Origin: Trichoplax sp. H2 | Taxonomy: Eukaryota > Placozoa > Uniplacotomia > Trichoplacea | Reading direction: 5' to 3' | Length of the DNA: 30,012 nucleotides | Assembly: GCA_003344405.1 (NCBI GenBank) | Contig: NOWV01000382.1 | Location: 1-30,012 of the forward strand | Shown: positions 1 through 11,820 of the stretch, piece after piece | Layout of the letters: each line of letters opens with the position of its first letter | How positions within the stretch are numbered: the first letter of the stretch is position 1 | Translations under genes and position numbers: made by a program | Notes under the pieces: generated by a model | What the model saw: the letters and a program-made list of their open reading frames with translations, nothing else | Told to the model about the DNA's origin: nothing | The model's database searches: none

Positions 1-489
1 GATTGCCATTTTATGTAGTCAGATAACTCCTGTGTGATACATTATTAAATACATTGACTTCATATTATTCGACGATAATTACATATTAACTTCATGAGAT
101 ATTGTGCCACATTAAAGATATTCGAGTAAGAGTCACATTCTAAGTAAACTTACGCTACAGTTATATTATAAATTTGAAAATTTAGATACAATAGCATTCA
201 AACTTCTTCGTAATAATTTCTAATACAATGATATAGAACGATATAGCATTTTTTCATAGATGAAACTTTAGTAATTCGATTTAATTTACTATAAAGTATA
301 AGTTTACTTTTAATTATCTATCGGTAGAAAATGAGTGAATTAATCCACAGTATTAATCTAGATTACTATAAGAAACATTTAGTTCAAAAGGCGTTAGTAT
401 CTAGTATCGTTGATGCGAATATTATCGTAGTTAAAGTACTGTACGCTAGTTCAATATATGGTATATTAATCTTATCATGCTATCTATAA
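1..489. other. Non-coding AT-rich stretch before satellite
   Basis: No open frame, splice-bounded coding segment or clear repeat could be supported here. Stops are dense in all frames. Confidence 0.6.
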
Positions 490-1625
490 TCGCTGTTATA
501 CGTGTATAATGTATTAAACTTTACAATAAGTTAGCGTTTATAAACAGAGCTAAGAACTGATTGAATTTTACATTTTCTATTATTTACACTATATGATGCT
601 GACACTATGACTGCAACGATTACTTCTATTACAGCGCGTAAGTGTCAAATAGTTTTATAAGATTATGCGATTTGTTTTCTTGATATTTGCAAAGCTAAAT
701 ATTTTACTTTATTGCGATATCTTGAATATTATAACTACTCAACGCTATAATATCGTAACGTGTGTGATGTATTAAACTTTACGATAAGATACTTTTTATA
801 TACATAGCTAAAAACTGATTGAATTTTACATTTTCTATTATTCACGCTGTATGATGTAACACTGGCTGTAACGATTACTTCTATTACAGCGCGTAAGTTT
901 CAAACAGTTTTATAAGAATATGCGATTTATTTTCTTGCTATTTGCAAAGTTAAATAGTTTTTTACTTTATTGCGATATCTTGAATATTATAAACTATTCA
1001 ACGCTATAATATCGTAAGGCGTATGATGCATTCAATTTTACGATAAGATATCTTTTATAAACAGAGCTAAGAACTGATTGAATTTTACATTTTCTATTAT
1101 TTACACTGTATGATGCTGATGCTGTGACTGCGACGATAACTTCTATTACAGCGCGTAAGTTTCAAACAGTTTCATAAGAATATGCGATTTGTTTTCTTGA
1201 TATTTACAAAGTTAAATAATTTTTTACTTTAATGCGATATCTTGAATATTGTGACTATCGAATACTATAATATTACAGTATGCCTGATGTATTAAACTTT
1301 ACGATAAGATAACTTTTATATACAGAGCTAAAAACTGATTGAATTTTACAATTTCTATTATTTACACTGTATGATGCTGACACTATGGCTGCAACAATTA
1401 CTTCTTTTACAGCGTGTAAGTTTCAAATAGTTTTATAAGAATATGCGATTTGTTTTCTTGATATTTGCAAAGTTAAATTTCTTACTTTATTGTGATATCT
1501 TGAATATTATGACTATCGAATACTGTAATATTACCGTATGCCTAATGTATTAAACTTTACAATATGATAACCTTTATATACAGAATTAAAAGCTGATTGA
1601 ATTTTATATATTCTATTATTCACAC
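490..1625. repeat. Tandem satellite, about 259-bp unit, about 4.4 copies
   Basis: The marker CTGATTGAATTTTA recurs at about 557, 814, 1073, 1334 and 1592, a spacing of 257 to 261 bases. Each unit also carries a GCGATATCTTGAATATT segment and a TACTTCTATTACAGCGCGTAAGT-like segment. Copies differ by scattered substitutions and small indels, so the array is not freshly expanded. The first copy fades in from about 490, and the last ends in unrelated sequence near 1625. No coding capacity is visible. Each unit contains an acceptor-like and donor-like pair only three bases apart, which is probably chance. Confidence 0.9.
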
Positions 1626-2283
1626 CGAGGGTGAATCATTAAATATAGATTACACAAATAAGGAGTTAAGCTACGGTCTAGTAGAAATTTACTTTTTGCT
1701 AAGAATAGGCTATACCGTATTTAGAAGTAAAGACTACAAGCGGCGTTAGCTTACTTAGTTCACATCAAAAAGTGAATTTTATACTTAATTACTTCTTAGA
1801 CCTAAATCTACAAAAACAAAGAGTGTTTGCCTTACAGATGTAAAGCGTCTTAACTTTGCTCTATTACAAGATAAAACATAGTTACAGTCTATAATTCTAG
1901 CCTTTAAACTTATATCAAGAGAATTTATCTAACAAGAAATTTTAGAAAAATCTTCCTAGCTACGAAAATTGCAAAATAACTTAAATTAATTGAGCTCCAC
2001 ATTGAGTTCCTTTATCTAAATCGTTTAAATCCAACGTAATAATGCACAATATTGTTTTACGATTTTTAAAATGATGTTCTTATTATTTGTAAATTGTTTA
2101 GATATAAGCAGCGATCTGTTTGCTTTCAGTTGGATAACAGTGGTAGCTGCTAGTGAACTAAATTGGAAAGGCAATCAGCGTTTAGGCTTCCAGAGTAGTT
2201 GAGAAGATTTGATACTTGTAGTCATTGATAACGGAATAATCTAATTACAAACTAAACTGAAATTAAAACTGAAAGCATATTTG
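1626..2283. other. Non-coding stretch
   Basis: No supported gene, RNA or repeat was seen between the satellite and the doubtful relic at 2284. Confidence 0.5.
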
Positions 2284-2577
2284 ATGTATTATGTCCCCAT
2301 CAACTATGTCAATCAGCTTAAGTAGCTATAAGAATATATTTGCAGGATTTACATCAGTGATGATGTTGAAAATTTGCAATATCATTTCAAGTATAAGAAG
2401 TATCATACTAGTTTATTTTTTATCCATGAAAGCCTACGCATTTTCAATAAAATACAATTTTGCAAAGTACTTATAACTGTGTTACTTATTTGGTATATGA
2501 TTCATGCTCACGGAATATGCTGTATTTTATACTATAGCTTCTCTTACGAAATTGATCTAATCATTTATGACAAGTGA
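2284..2577 (+). pseudogene. Possible decayed exon 3 of the 12-TM family
   Basis: Two overlapping frames read like a worn copy of family exon 3. The first begins MYYVPINYVNQ, resembling FYIPVSIM in the intact gene, and then hits a stop. The second frame (2374-2577) contains RIFNKIQF followed by a hydrophobic stretch (VLITVLLIWYMI) and SYEIDLIIYD. These fall in the same order as IFNKPVL, the next TM segment and the WYLYHVV-like end of exon 3 in the intact members. A frameshift and stops would be needed, and no exon boundaries are recognisable. The match rests on short, low-complexity membrane sequence and may be chance. Confidence 0.22.
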
Positions 2578-3790
2578 TAACTGAATGTTATAACTGATGC
2601 ATGCAGCATTTATTGCTAATATCACATCGTACAGTACATAGTTTCCTGTTTTAAATTGAACATCAAAGGTTTACAGAAAAATTTAATAGAGGTAACTTCT
2701 CGTAATATTTCATACTTCATTAGTCAATGGCAAGCTGTTTACTTTAATTTAGCCTGGGTAGAAAATTCAAGATCTACCCCTTTCTCAATTTTATTACTGC
2801 TGCTTAAACAAAGAATATTTAAATTAAAAAGTAAACATGATAGAGGCATTTGAGTAAACATTTCCTGTAATTAGATTTCTGTTATCTTCCCTTATCTCCC
2901 TTACGCTAAACCCCAGTTTAGATGTAGGAGTAACAGAAAATTTTTAAAGTTACTAAGGGAGCAATCAATGACTGCTTTAGTTACAAGTGGCATGGTTGGT
3001 TAAATACCCCGTAGCATCAAGCAACTTTCTCGTTTACTATTCATTTAAACTTACAAAATAATGTAACGATTTTGATATTAGTTACTGTACGCCCATTGAA
3101 AGTCATGTGTGATATTCGATCATGTTTATAAATACTATAAAATGTACAATCTTCTATGCGAGCATCTACTTAATTTGGGGTTAAAGGTCCGGGTAGTCTT
3201 CCATATTTGATGCGAATTTATGAAAATTGATAAGTTGTAATAATTGAACTGGCTACAGTAACCTATATTACGCTAAATTATCAATATTGTATTATTAACA
3301 AGTGCAAGAGGCCCTACACTTACTGTATAACTTCTTGCATCGGATAGATGGTAATCCTTAGACTGGCTACATTCATGTAATTATTAAAGGGCATTTTTAT
3401 CATTCAATGCATTCAAATAACTAAAGTAAGAGATTATAGCGTAAAAGGATAATCATCCAGTGACTATTACTAATGAACGCTTATCTTATTCTCTAATAAA
3501 TAAAACGTATACTTTGGTATTTTTTGAGAATACCGAGATCCATAATGTTTTACATTTTTATGAATAAGTACACAGTTTTACAATACTATTAAGGTATTAA
3601 TATTTATAATGAATGGTTTTATGTATAGTTGCTATGAATTGACTGATACTTTGATAAAACTTAGGTTTAGTTTTGTCTAAGAAACTAGTGATAGTTACTG
3701 ATTCTCCTGATAATGGCAAACTTTTAGTATTTACAGCAAGGACGTAATATATCAAGTTTAATAGCTATAATGAAATAAAATAGATAAGTT
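2578..3790. other. Non-coding stretch, nothing recognised
   Basis: The only open frame of note is 2656-2853 on the + strand (no recognisable domain, no splice context). No repeat or RNA gene was identified. Confidence 0.45.
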
Positions 3791-4066
3791 GTGAAATCTA
3801 CAGTGTAACTGTAGAGGCTTCGATTAATTACTGCTGACGTTATGGAATTTGAAAGTATGATAATACTCGTATTAAACGGTGAAAACTAGATAGACTAAAG
3901 TAGTTACCTGCAGTTACACCAGAATCTGCATAATGCAGTTCTTTACCACTTTCTACCGTAATATAAGAAGTCCGAAAGCTATGGGAAAGTACAAAATTCT
4001 ACAATGTAACTATAATTGTAAAAACTTTAGTTGATTACACTAGCTACGAGATTTGAAAGTGCGATG
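3791..4066. repeat. Diverged direct repeat, two copies about 200 bp apart
   Basis: The copy at 3791-3867 (CTACAGTGTAACTGTAG, then GATTAATTACT, then ATTTGAAAGTATGAT) aligns in order with 3991-4066 (CTACAATGTAACTATAA, GATTACACTAGCTACG, ATTTGAAAGTGCGAT). Divergence is high. The second copy runs straight into the dispersed repeat at 4063. Confidence 0.55.
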
Positions 4067-4175
4067 GAGGGTTCGAAGAGTCAGATAATGTGGTTTTAGT
4101 CGCCATGCAGAGAATTATACAAGGAGCATAAGAAAAGAGGATACTTTATTGTAGATTGTAGTTAGGTACAGTGTG
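4063..4175 (+). repeat. Dispersed repeat, copy 1
   Basis: It begins GATGGAGGGTTCGA, continues to TTTAGTCGCCAT and then to CTTTATTGTAG and GGTACAGTG. The same blocks in the same order occur at 10512-10630 inside the intron 4 region of the dead family member. The short ends ATGGAGGG and TCGCCAT are only loosely inverted to each other. GGTTCGA resembles a polymerase III B box, but no A box or tRNA fold was found, so origin is unknown. Confidence 0.65.
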
Positions 4176-5162
4176 ATAATTACGGTAGGTCTGCGTGGTA
4201 GCTGCCGTGAGTAAAGTGTGAATACTAACTGTGACTAATAATGCAACTTAAGAAATCTAAGGTAGAAAATGGCAGTATTTATAGCTATGGCATTAGAACA
4301 CATGCAGAGAACATGATTGTAGGATTAGATACAACATATACCATAACAAGTTATAGAATAGGAGATGATTGTAGAAAATAGCGAGGACTGTAATAACTAA
4401 ATGTAGTAAGCCATATTTGAATGTAGAGCGAACAGACTGTAGATATATCTAAATATAAGATCAATAGAACATGTCTATATTTAAGAGTAGAATATAGTTA
4501 CAGTATATTCTAAATACACTACAGAAAGCATGGTATTACTTGTATAGTATAGTAATAATTTCAAACATGCGATTAATATAATTAGTTAAAACACTCCATA
4601 AATTGCAAATAACTCTAGATTGTAGCTGCTCAACTTGATATCGATGGATTACTAAGCTAGCAGAGCTTGAGATACAACGACTGTGGTGGAGCTCACAAGT
4701 GCACAACACAACTCATTTTTATGCTAGACTATAACATTGATAGCGAACGCCGTATATATCAAATGATAATATCCGAGATAAACAGACAATTGTACCTGAG
4801 AAATTGATAAGTATTCTAAGAACTGAAACGATTATAAATGTATAGGTATACACGGCTATTAAATTAGATTATTCTTGATTTGCACGTAGTACTGGTCATG
4901 ATATTTGCAGATGATAGGGTTCTGGCTTGAGTACCAATGAAGCTATTGTCCGCCATCATGTTACCTATTGTAATCAATTTAGAACATCAACAATGCTGAC
5001 CAATAAGATCGCAAAGAAATGATGTCATAGCCAACTATTTTATGGATCTGCCCGCGTCATCAATTATTTTTCCAGCTATAATCTCGCGTTCTATTTCATT
5101 TCCCTGCTCATAATTATCGACTTAGTTTTACCGTATTCCATTGAATTAACTTCAATCCAGCT
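4176..5162. other. Non-coding stretch upstream of the first family member
   Basis: No coding segment or repeat could be supported. It presumably includes the promoter of the gene starting at 5163, but no defined core promoter element stands out. Confidence 0.45.
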
Positions 5163-8100
5163 ATGCGTTCAGGAAAGATTTATGGTTATCTTCTGATTGT
5201 ATTTGCTTTATCTAGTTTAGCTAGTGGTATTATTATTTTTGCTGGAAATACTTAAAAGTTAGACCGTATAAACTTGAGTGCTACTCTGGTTGATCCTTCT
5301 CTTATGGGATTTTTCGTAAGTATTGCTATTTCAAATATTATACTGTAGATTAAAACAGTACAGTCGTTCGTTAACGGTTTACCTTTTCACACCTACAAGC
5401 CACTAAGTTGGGTGGATGCAGTTTTAAGATAAGATAAATTTAGCTTAAATACAATTACTATTCCGATAGAATTCGATCAAATTAAGAAATTGTGATATTG
5501 ATTAACTGATCAAGAACAATATAATTTACAGTTAAAGACGAAACACTTCACTTAGGCTTACAATGAAAATCTAGGCAAAAATTATTGAAATTTGTTTCTA
5601 TTAGCTCCTTCCTAACTTTGAGTAATTATTGTAGTGCATTAAAATATTCGCTATTTATGACCGAGTTAATTGGAGAAAGAAAGATTTTGTAAAGTTACTT
5701 TTATCGAATTTGTTCCTTCTAAGATGCTTAATTGATAAAAGATATTGCCAGTCGCAACTAAAGATCTCACGATCAGCTTTGGTTGTGGTAATAAATTTAG
5801 ATGATCTGATCAATTTTACTTTGATAAGCTCACTCAATCAGTGACTTTATTATAGTGTATGATAATAGAAATGGGCTTAGGTTAAACAGATTTAAGCGAG
5901 AAGAGTTTATGCATTAAAATCAGTAATATCAGATCTATCAAGATGATTTGCAGGGTGAAAATATTTTCGGTTTATAATTCATAACAATGTGATTTATAGG
6001 ATATGAGTCATAGATGAACGTTTTATTTTAGGCTCTAGCGAATTCCCTCTTTGTCGTAAAGTTAAGCCAGTTTTCAAGTATTTCACCATCTCAGGTAAGT
6101 TTTAGCTCTTACTATGCCTTAATAATGATAAGTAAATGATATACTTAGGATTGAATATTTTATTCGCTCATTTTTTTTTATACGCAAATTAAATTACAGG
6201 CATCTGCCATAGTAACGTTTGGAGTAGTCTCTATTGTGTCATGTCCTACTTATGTAGCCCGACAAGTAGTCATGGGACTCGATTATAGACTTTCTGCTTT
6301 CTCAGTTCCTATCATAATCTTAATTATCAGCACTGCAATTATCGGTATAATCTCTTTCATTGTCGTGGTTAACCTGGCCAAGCGAATAGTTCCAGATCCA
6401 AGTACATCATATATGACCATATCCATTTTTAATAAACCAGTACTGTCGATCGTCATGATTTTGATCGGCATTGCGATGTTTAGCATTGGTATAGTACTGA
6501 ATATCCGATCTCACCAAAATTATGGAGTTGCAGCAACTAATTTTAGCGCAGTTATGGTATGCAATTTTGAGAATTCTAATTATAGTCGTCTTGTATAACG
6601 TAAAAGTCGTATTAAAGTGACCATTAGCATTATCTCGTAGCAATAATAGTTATATTTATGGTCATTCTCACTTCCAAATGAAATTAATAATCAGATTTTA
6701 TTTCTTATTAGCTGTTGTAACTTTTTGAGGGCAGCTATGAAATACGTATCTGTCAAATATTACTTTCATAGTATTTTAGCTAGATAAGGCTATCAGTTTT
6801 GATAATTTTAATTTTAATACCATGTAATAGTTGTAATTAATTATGTTAGCAAGGTCTTTGATCATATTCTTAGTTATCTGAAGGAATCTGTTTTCATTTC
6901 TTTGCTTCAGCCTAGCAGCTTAGCTAATATAAGGTGTAGTTAGGATTAATCACTTTCATCTTAATTTGATTATTTTGCCAGCACTTTAAATTCTCGATAA
7001 TGGTAAGGTCCTGGTAGTAATATTTGTCATCAATCTTTGTTGTTGATATGTATCTAACCAGCAGTTATGACCATTTCAAATGGAGCTGTAAAGATCTTTG
7101 AAAGAGTGCTTTGACGCTGGCTTAGTTAGGTCTCAGATTCCGTCTTTTAAATTTTTACTAGTAGTTCTAATGATCTACATCGATATCAAACTAAAAATAT
7201 GATTTTTGAGTTAGATCTAATAGGCTTCATGATCATTCTGCTAGGGTTTGATACGCTACATCAGTAAGCCCCATGTATTAAATTATTTTATTTCCTAGCA
7301 AAAGCTATAATCAAATATGATAACTACAATAACTAATAACATGCTGTAGATCTTACAAATATTGTAACTACCAAGGTTCAACTACCAAGCGAACCAAAAT
7401 GATACGAGATTAAGATCTGTTGAGAATTGGAGCTAGTCAGTTTAACTGCCAAGCCAGCCAATCGATCGTAAGACTATTTCATCCTTTTTTTTAGCTATTA
7501 TCGAACGGAGTGATTGGAATAATCTCATATCAAAAAAATGTTGCCGAATTGGTTAGTATATCGCTTCTAACAATTTTTTTTAAAATCAGACTAAAAATTC
7601 TTTTTAACTATAGCTTGTCGAATATAGCTCTAGTAATGATTCTCTCTCTCTCACTGTGTCTCTACTTTTGGTGTGTTATGTGAGTTATAGATTGCGCTTT
7701 AGTAATACCTCACATTTATATAATATTAAAGAGTAAACGTGCTAAAGTAAGATGTTATACCATAGTTAATGGAATAACTGAACGTTGCATGCTCTCATAT
7801 TTTTATCGTAGCACTTGGCAGTTACATTTGAGTATATTACGAAATCATGTGATCGTAAATTATCATCGAGTTAATGCTCCACTTGTTAATTGAATAGGAT
7901 GCCTGGTACAAGGTAATAGCTACCATTACATCTGGAATTTGTATCACTTCCATTCTATTTGTTTTACAAACCCTGACATATATTAACAACAATAAGAAAG
8001 ATCTACAGTGGAAAGACAACCAATTTGCTACCCTTCGTCTTCTCTACACTGCCATTGCTATTATTGGATTAATTGTAGCATTAATTGGAGCAAAAGCATC

Positions 8101-8766
8101 GCATTATCCTAGAGATATTTTTGATCATTCTATAAGATACTCGCCTAGAAGTGATTCTAACAATATTTGTATGCTAGCTAGTGCATTGCTCACCGGTGGT
8201 ATTGGGATATTAAGTTTAGGCCTACTAAACCAGGAAATTTGGGGTTTCCCAACTCTATTTATAGCTGTTACTGTATGTTAAAAACTGAATAGAAGTAATG
8301 CAGCAGTTGTAGTCTCGACTAATATGTTGCTAATTACTCGTATTTGCTATTGATTAGACTTTTACTACAGCAACGATTGGACTTGATAAACATTATGTGG
8401 ATGGACAAATCTTGGTTAGCACAGCTTAAATGAACTATAAGATATTGAATATCGTTGTTCAACTATATAACAATTGATTATCATAAATTCTAATCCTTTT
8501 GGAACTGTTTCAAATAGGATCGGCCATATTTTGCCTTAAATATTTGCAACTCTATAGGATCGCTGTACACCATAGGCTTGATACTTTTTACGTATTTGGT
8601 TCAACCTTATTCCTATACCAATCTTCATTTGGCAAGCTGGATAATTCCTGCAATTGTCATCCCATCACATATATTGTCCATGGTTTTGATTGCTTATTTT
8701 AGTATTAAATCAGCTGTACTTGCGGTACGTAGTCTAGAAGATGAAATATCAGAAGTAAAAGCTTAA
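5163..8766 (+). pseudogene. 12-TM modular membrane protein, 7 exons, one premature stop
   Basis: The family is unrecognised; the copy is structurally complete. Exons are 5163-5315, 6032-6094, 6200-6556, 7495-7551, 7898-8272, 8358-8414 and 8518-8766, with lengths 153, 63, 357, 57, 375, 57 and 249. All introns are phase 0 with GT-AG ends. Without the lesion it would be 436 aa. Exon for exon it matches the intact gene at 17994, including the two 57-nt linker exons (LLSNGVIGIISYQKNVAEL and TFTTATIGLDKHYVDGQIL). About twelve hydrophobic segments are predicted: two in exon 1, four in exon 3, four in exon 5 and two in exon 7. The only defect is TAA at 5253-5255, codon 31, just after the first TM segment. 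Introns 1 (716 nt) and 3 (938 nt) are much longer than those of the intact copy. It may be a recently silenced gene, a gene with another first exon, or a base-call error. Confidence 0.82.
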
Positions 8767-8906
8767 ATTAATGAGAGTCAAATGTATCCATAGCTGGTTG
8801 ACCTTCACTCCTCTTCAACCAGAAATAGCGAAATGTACTTAAATTCTATAAATTGCCATGATAATTTTTGCGAAATCAAAATAATTAATGGCAAGCTCGC
8901 TATGCT

Positions 8907-8912
8907 AATAAA
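8907..8912 (+). terminator. Candidate polyadenylation signal AATAAA
   Basis: A canonical AATAAA hexamer lies about 140 bases after the stop codon of the 5163-8766 gene, in a suitable place for 3' end formation. In DNA this AT-rich the hexamer is common by chance. Confidence 0.35.
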
Positions 8913-9520
8913 AAGTACCCACGTAAATATTTAGAATATACCTTAACTCTGTAAATATCATTTATAGATTTAATTTTTGTAAATATGAAACATAATTTAG
9001 ATTCTGCATTCTAATTATTGACTATCAATTATGGCTAGATTCATATTAGATGTAAAACGATCTAAGTATGGTATTAATGGCTAATTTTATTTTTACTATA
9101 ATACGATGCCAACGAACGGTTACTAGAGACTTGTAGTGATGCAACAATCTGTTCATCTTAAGATAAATCGGCCGCTTACATGTCACATACGTTGCCATAT
9201 ACTGTACTGGTAAATGAAATTAGTCGACAAGTGTTATATGATTAACATAAAAAACGCAGAAATGATGTTACTATGCAATAAAGAAATGTAAATTTGGATA
9301 GAGCTTTTTTCATTATTAACTTTTTTTCATGATAAGAATTGATATAAAACTACTTTATTACCAATACACTGTACTGTATTTGCAAATATCTTGCATTTTA
9401 ACTAGATATAATCATACAGTTTGTCTTAGTCGGGGATCAAATTAAGGTCTGTACAATTTTCCAGTAGAGTATTTACTATAGAATACAGTCTCGATTTAAT
9501 ATTTTTTTATGAATTTGTAA
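8913..9520. other. Intergenic stretch between two family copies
   Basis: About 600 bases with no supported gene or repeat. It separates two head-to-tail copies of the family. Confidence 0.45.
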
Positions 9521-10872
9521 ATGGATAAAAAGTATTACGCCTCTTTATTTGGATTATAATAGCCATTTTAAATGTGTCCAGAATAACATATACGGATTTC
9601 GTCTGTTATTGCTATGAGATTGGATTAAAGTATGCCGAATTAGAAAATGTTACAAATTCTATGGGAGCAAAGTATGATAGATCTTACATTGGTATCAAAA
9701 ATCCGATGTCAGTGTATAATATAATATAATTGATAAATTTATTTTCCAAATTTCCAGTGCAATTCCATCCTCAATCTTTATAATATAATCGTGGACTACT
9801 ACACGCCAAGTAATCAGACTTGCATAAATCATTTACTTTCTTTGCTTTAATAGGTTACTACCTGGATCTGCAAATCTTCTTGCAAGAATATATCACTACT
9901 GCTAAGATATTTGAGAACCATCTAACTCTTCATAAAGATTTATTATGAATAGATATACTGTAAAATCTGCTCGTTTTCTGTTTTTTATCGGACGCACTAT
10001 CCTATGGCTCCAATTTTTATTTCTATATCATCTACTGCAGTTGCCTTAATTGCTGTTGGAATCATCTCTATCTATATCGCTACCAAGCAATTTCAGCGAA
10101 TCCATTCGAGCGATAATAATTATATTCTCTTTCAAACTCCATTCAGTAGGGTTACTGTATCTTGTATGATGATATTTATAAGTCTTACCCTTTCTGGAAT
10201 ATCTACTGCAATATATTTCATATATTGGCCTTTTTATCATCTCATCGTAGCTAATTCTCATGCAGCTATGATAAATAGAAGATGATAAACATTTTTTAAC
10301 AGTGTTGGAAATTAACAGCCTTTAAATTTATATTTTAATCAAATTTCATTGTGTTATAAATTGCTACTTAAAGTCATTATTTACTTTATTTTAAATATTC
10401 AGTTCTTTGCTACTCGAATTCTTAGTATAGTTACCCATAAAAAGCAAGCTACCAGATTAGTTAGCCTAACTACATTATAATCTATCCCTTTTAAAGTACT
10501 ATCATGTTTGTGATGGAGGGTTCGATATCTCAGAGGATTGAGATTTAGTCGCCATTTACAATTATTACAACAAAGGGTTTATAAAAGTTATGCTTTATTG
10601 TAGGTTAGTAATGTGAAGTACAGTGAGAAATACACTACAGTGTTATTTCACTATTTTAGCACTAACGGCCAATTCATAAAATTTAGAATGGTTGGCTAAA
10701 GACTTTTACTACCTTTACTACCGGAATTGGTATCGCTTTTACGTTTGCTACTGTTCAACTCCTTGCCCGCTATACAAACCAAATGTGTTGTGACATAGAC
10801 AAGAATTGGAATAAGAAAGTAGGCTTCTATTGCCAAAGTAAGGCCCAAAATATAGCATCTTTTGCAATTTAG
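9521..10872 (+). pseudogene. Dead tandem copy of the 12-TM family (exons 1-5 only)
   Basis: Exon 1, about 9521-9671, starts MDKK and shifts frame into RLFIWIIIAILN; it ends at a GTATGA donor, and its MGA end lies 140 nt from the start, against 138 and 141 in the sister genes. Exon 2, about 9758-9809, is 11 nt short, with a TAA. Exon 3, about 9854-10270, begins SANLLARIYHYC, is disrupted, then is open from 9992 (FQTPFSRV, IYFIYWPFYHL, to HAAM). Its donor reads ATAAAT where the sisters have GT, so the splice site is lost. Exon 4, 10403-10459, is intact (FFATRILSIVTHKKQATRL). Exon 5, 10687-10872, starts NGWLKTFTTFTTGIG, then goes out of frame and stops. Exons 6 and 7 were not found. Intron 4 holds the dispersed repeat. 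This is a neutral relic with several independent lesions. Confidence 0.85.
10512..10630 (+). repeat. Dispersed repeat, copy 2
   Basis: This is the partner of 4063-4175, sharing GATGGAGGGTTCGA, TTTAGTCGCCAT, CTTTATTGTAG and GTACAGTG in order. It lies in what was intron 4 of the dead family member, so it may have inserted there. It contains a small stem, TCTCA/TGAGA, not present in copy 1. Confidence 0.65.
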
Positions 10873-11639
10873 ACTATTACTAGAATGCAAAATTTGCTTT
10901 TAGTTACTTGATCATACAACTATGGCAACTGTTAATAATATTTTTACCTTATTGTACAGTATTTGGTATTATTCGTCTAAAGTTAACAATAATACAATAA
11001 TCGTCATTCCATCAATAAGAGTGAGCTGTCAGTTACATTACCCTGATTATATATGAGCTAAGTCAATTTTTCATCAGCCAAATATAGGTCAATACTAGTG
11101 GCAGCTATATTATTCATTCAATAATAACAATAGATACCATAACCTGATGGGCCGTTAGCAGACTGTTGAGTAAGACAGCTTTCATTTATTTTTGTATGAA
11201 ATTACTTGTGTATAGGTTACATAACATATATATACCTCATGACTATAATGTTACGCTATACTACCTAGATATAGCACAATTATATCAAAATCTTAAAAAT
11301 TAATAATCTAGTCCCTTTATCTAACATTAAAAAGTAAAACTTATGTCTTTATCAGCATTTATTATATCGATCTAATTAAGAACTGACCACATTAATGCGA
11401 AAATAAGCCTAACAAATTGTCACGACATGCGATTGCGATAGGCAAACCTAATTATAGCGACTCTTTATAGAATTGTTGCGCATAATGAAACATATTTTAT
11501 ACTACATATTTGTGACCTTATGCTCTGTAATACGTATAGATAAGGGATACACGGGATAGTGCAGGTCATTAATCTCAAATGTGGTCATGAATACTAATTG
11601 GCTGTCGTGTACAAATCTTTGGCGTTAAGAATAACTTTG
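10873..11639. other. Non-coding stretch after the dead copy
   Basis: Exons 6 and 7 of the dead family member would be expected in the first few hundred bases, but no trace was recognised. No other feature is supported. Confidence 0.45.
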
Positions 11640-11820
11640 GATTGTTACAACACAAAGTTATACGTTACGGTAAGATTTACATTATTCATTACAGTACGAT
11701 ACTAATATGTTACGATAGCTCCTTTCTCAAAGTATAGAGATTTACTACAGTTTTAAATTTACTTTAATCTCAGTAGACTATCAAACGAACTTCCTTTAGA
11801 TTAGGCTATTGCTCTTTAAT
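11640..11820 (+). mobile_element. Fragment of the TGTA-TACA element (third copy)
   Basis: The segment containing TACATTATTCATTACAG through CCTTTAGATTAGGC and TTGCTCTT aligns in order with about 26380-26566 of the full element at 25417-26744, in the same orientation. Shared landmarks include ACTATCAAACG against AGTATCAAACG, then CTTTAGATTAGGC. The match stops abruptly at about 11818, where a local direct repeat begins. It is much more diverged than the other two copies, so it is an older truncated insertion. Confidence 0.7.

Noticed and set aside
2656-2853. 65-codon + strand frame as a gene
   Set aside because: No domain, no family similarity, no splice context; a frame of this size is expected by chance.
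4063-4110. tRNA or tRNA-derived SINE from the GGTTCGA motif
   Set aside because: No A box, no acceptor or T-arm pairing, and the motif's flanks differ between the two copies.
5253-5255. TAA read as an amino acid (alternative genetic code)
   Set aside because: The same gene ends with TAA at the expected family C terminus, the intact sister ends with TAG, and no other exon contains internal stops.
6283-6643. Minus-strand frames opposite exon 3 of the first gene
   Set aside because: They are antisense shadows of an exon supported by homology, splice sites and exon length.
6712-6770. First candidate for exon 4 of the first gene
   Set aside because: In-frame stop and wrong length; 7495-7551 has the exact 57-nt length, splice sites and peptide similarity.
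7064-7200. Acceptor-like site followed by coding-like sequence in intron 3 of the first gene
   Set aside because: Contains several stops and no clear match to any family exon; the true exon 4 is at 7495-7551.
7641-7652. TCTCTC microsatellite
   Set aside because: Only about six dinucleotide units in a pyrimidine-rich intron; not noteworthy.
10046-10890. Minus-strand frames at 10046-10261 and 10696-10890
   Set aside because: Both lie opposite recognisable exons 3 and 5 of the dead + strand copy.
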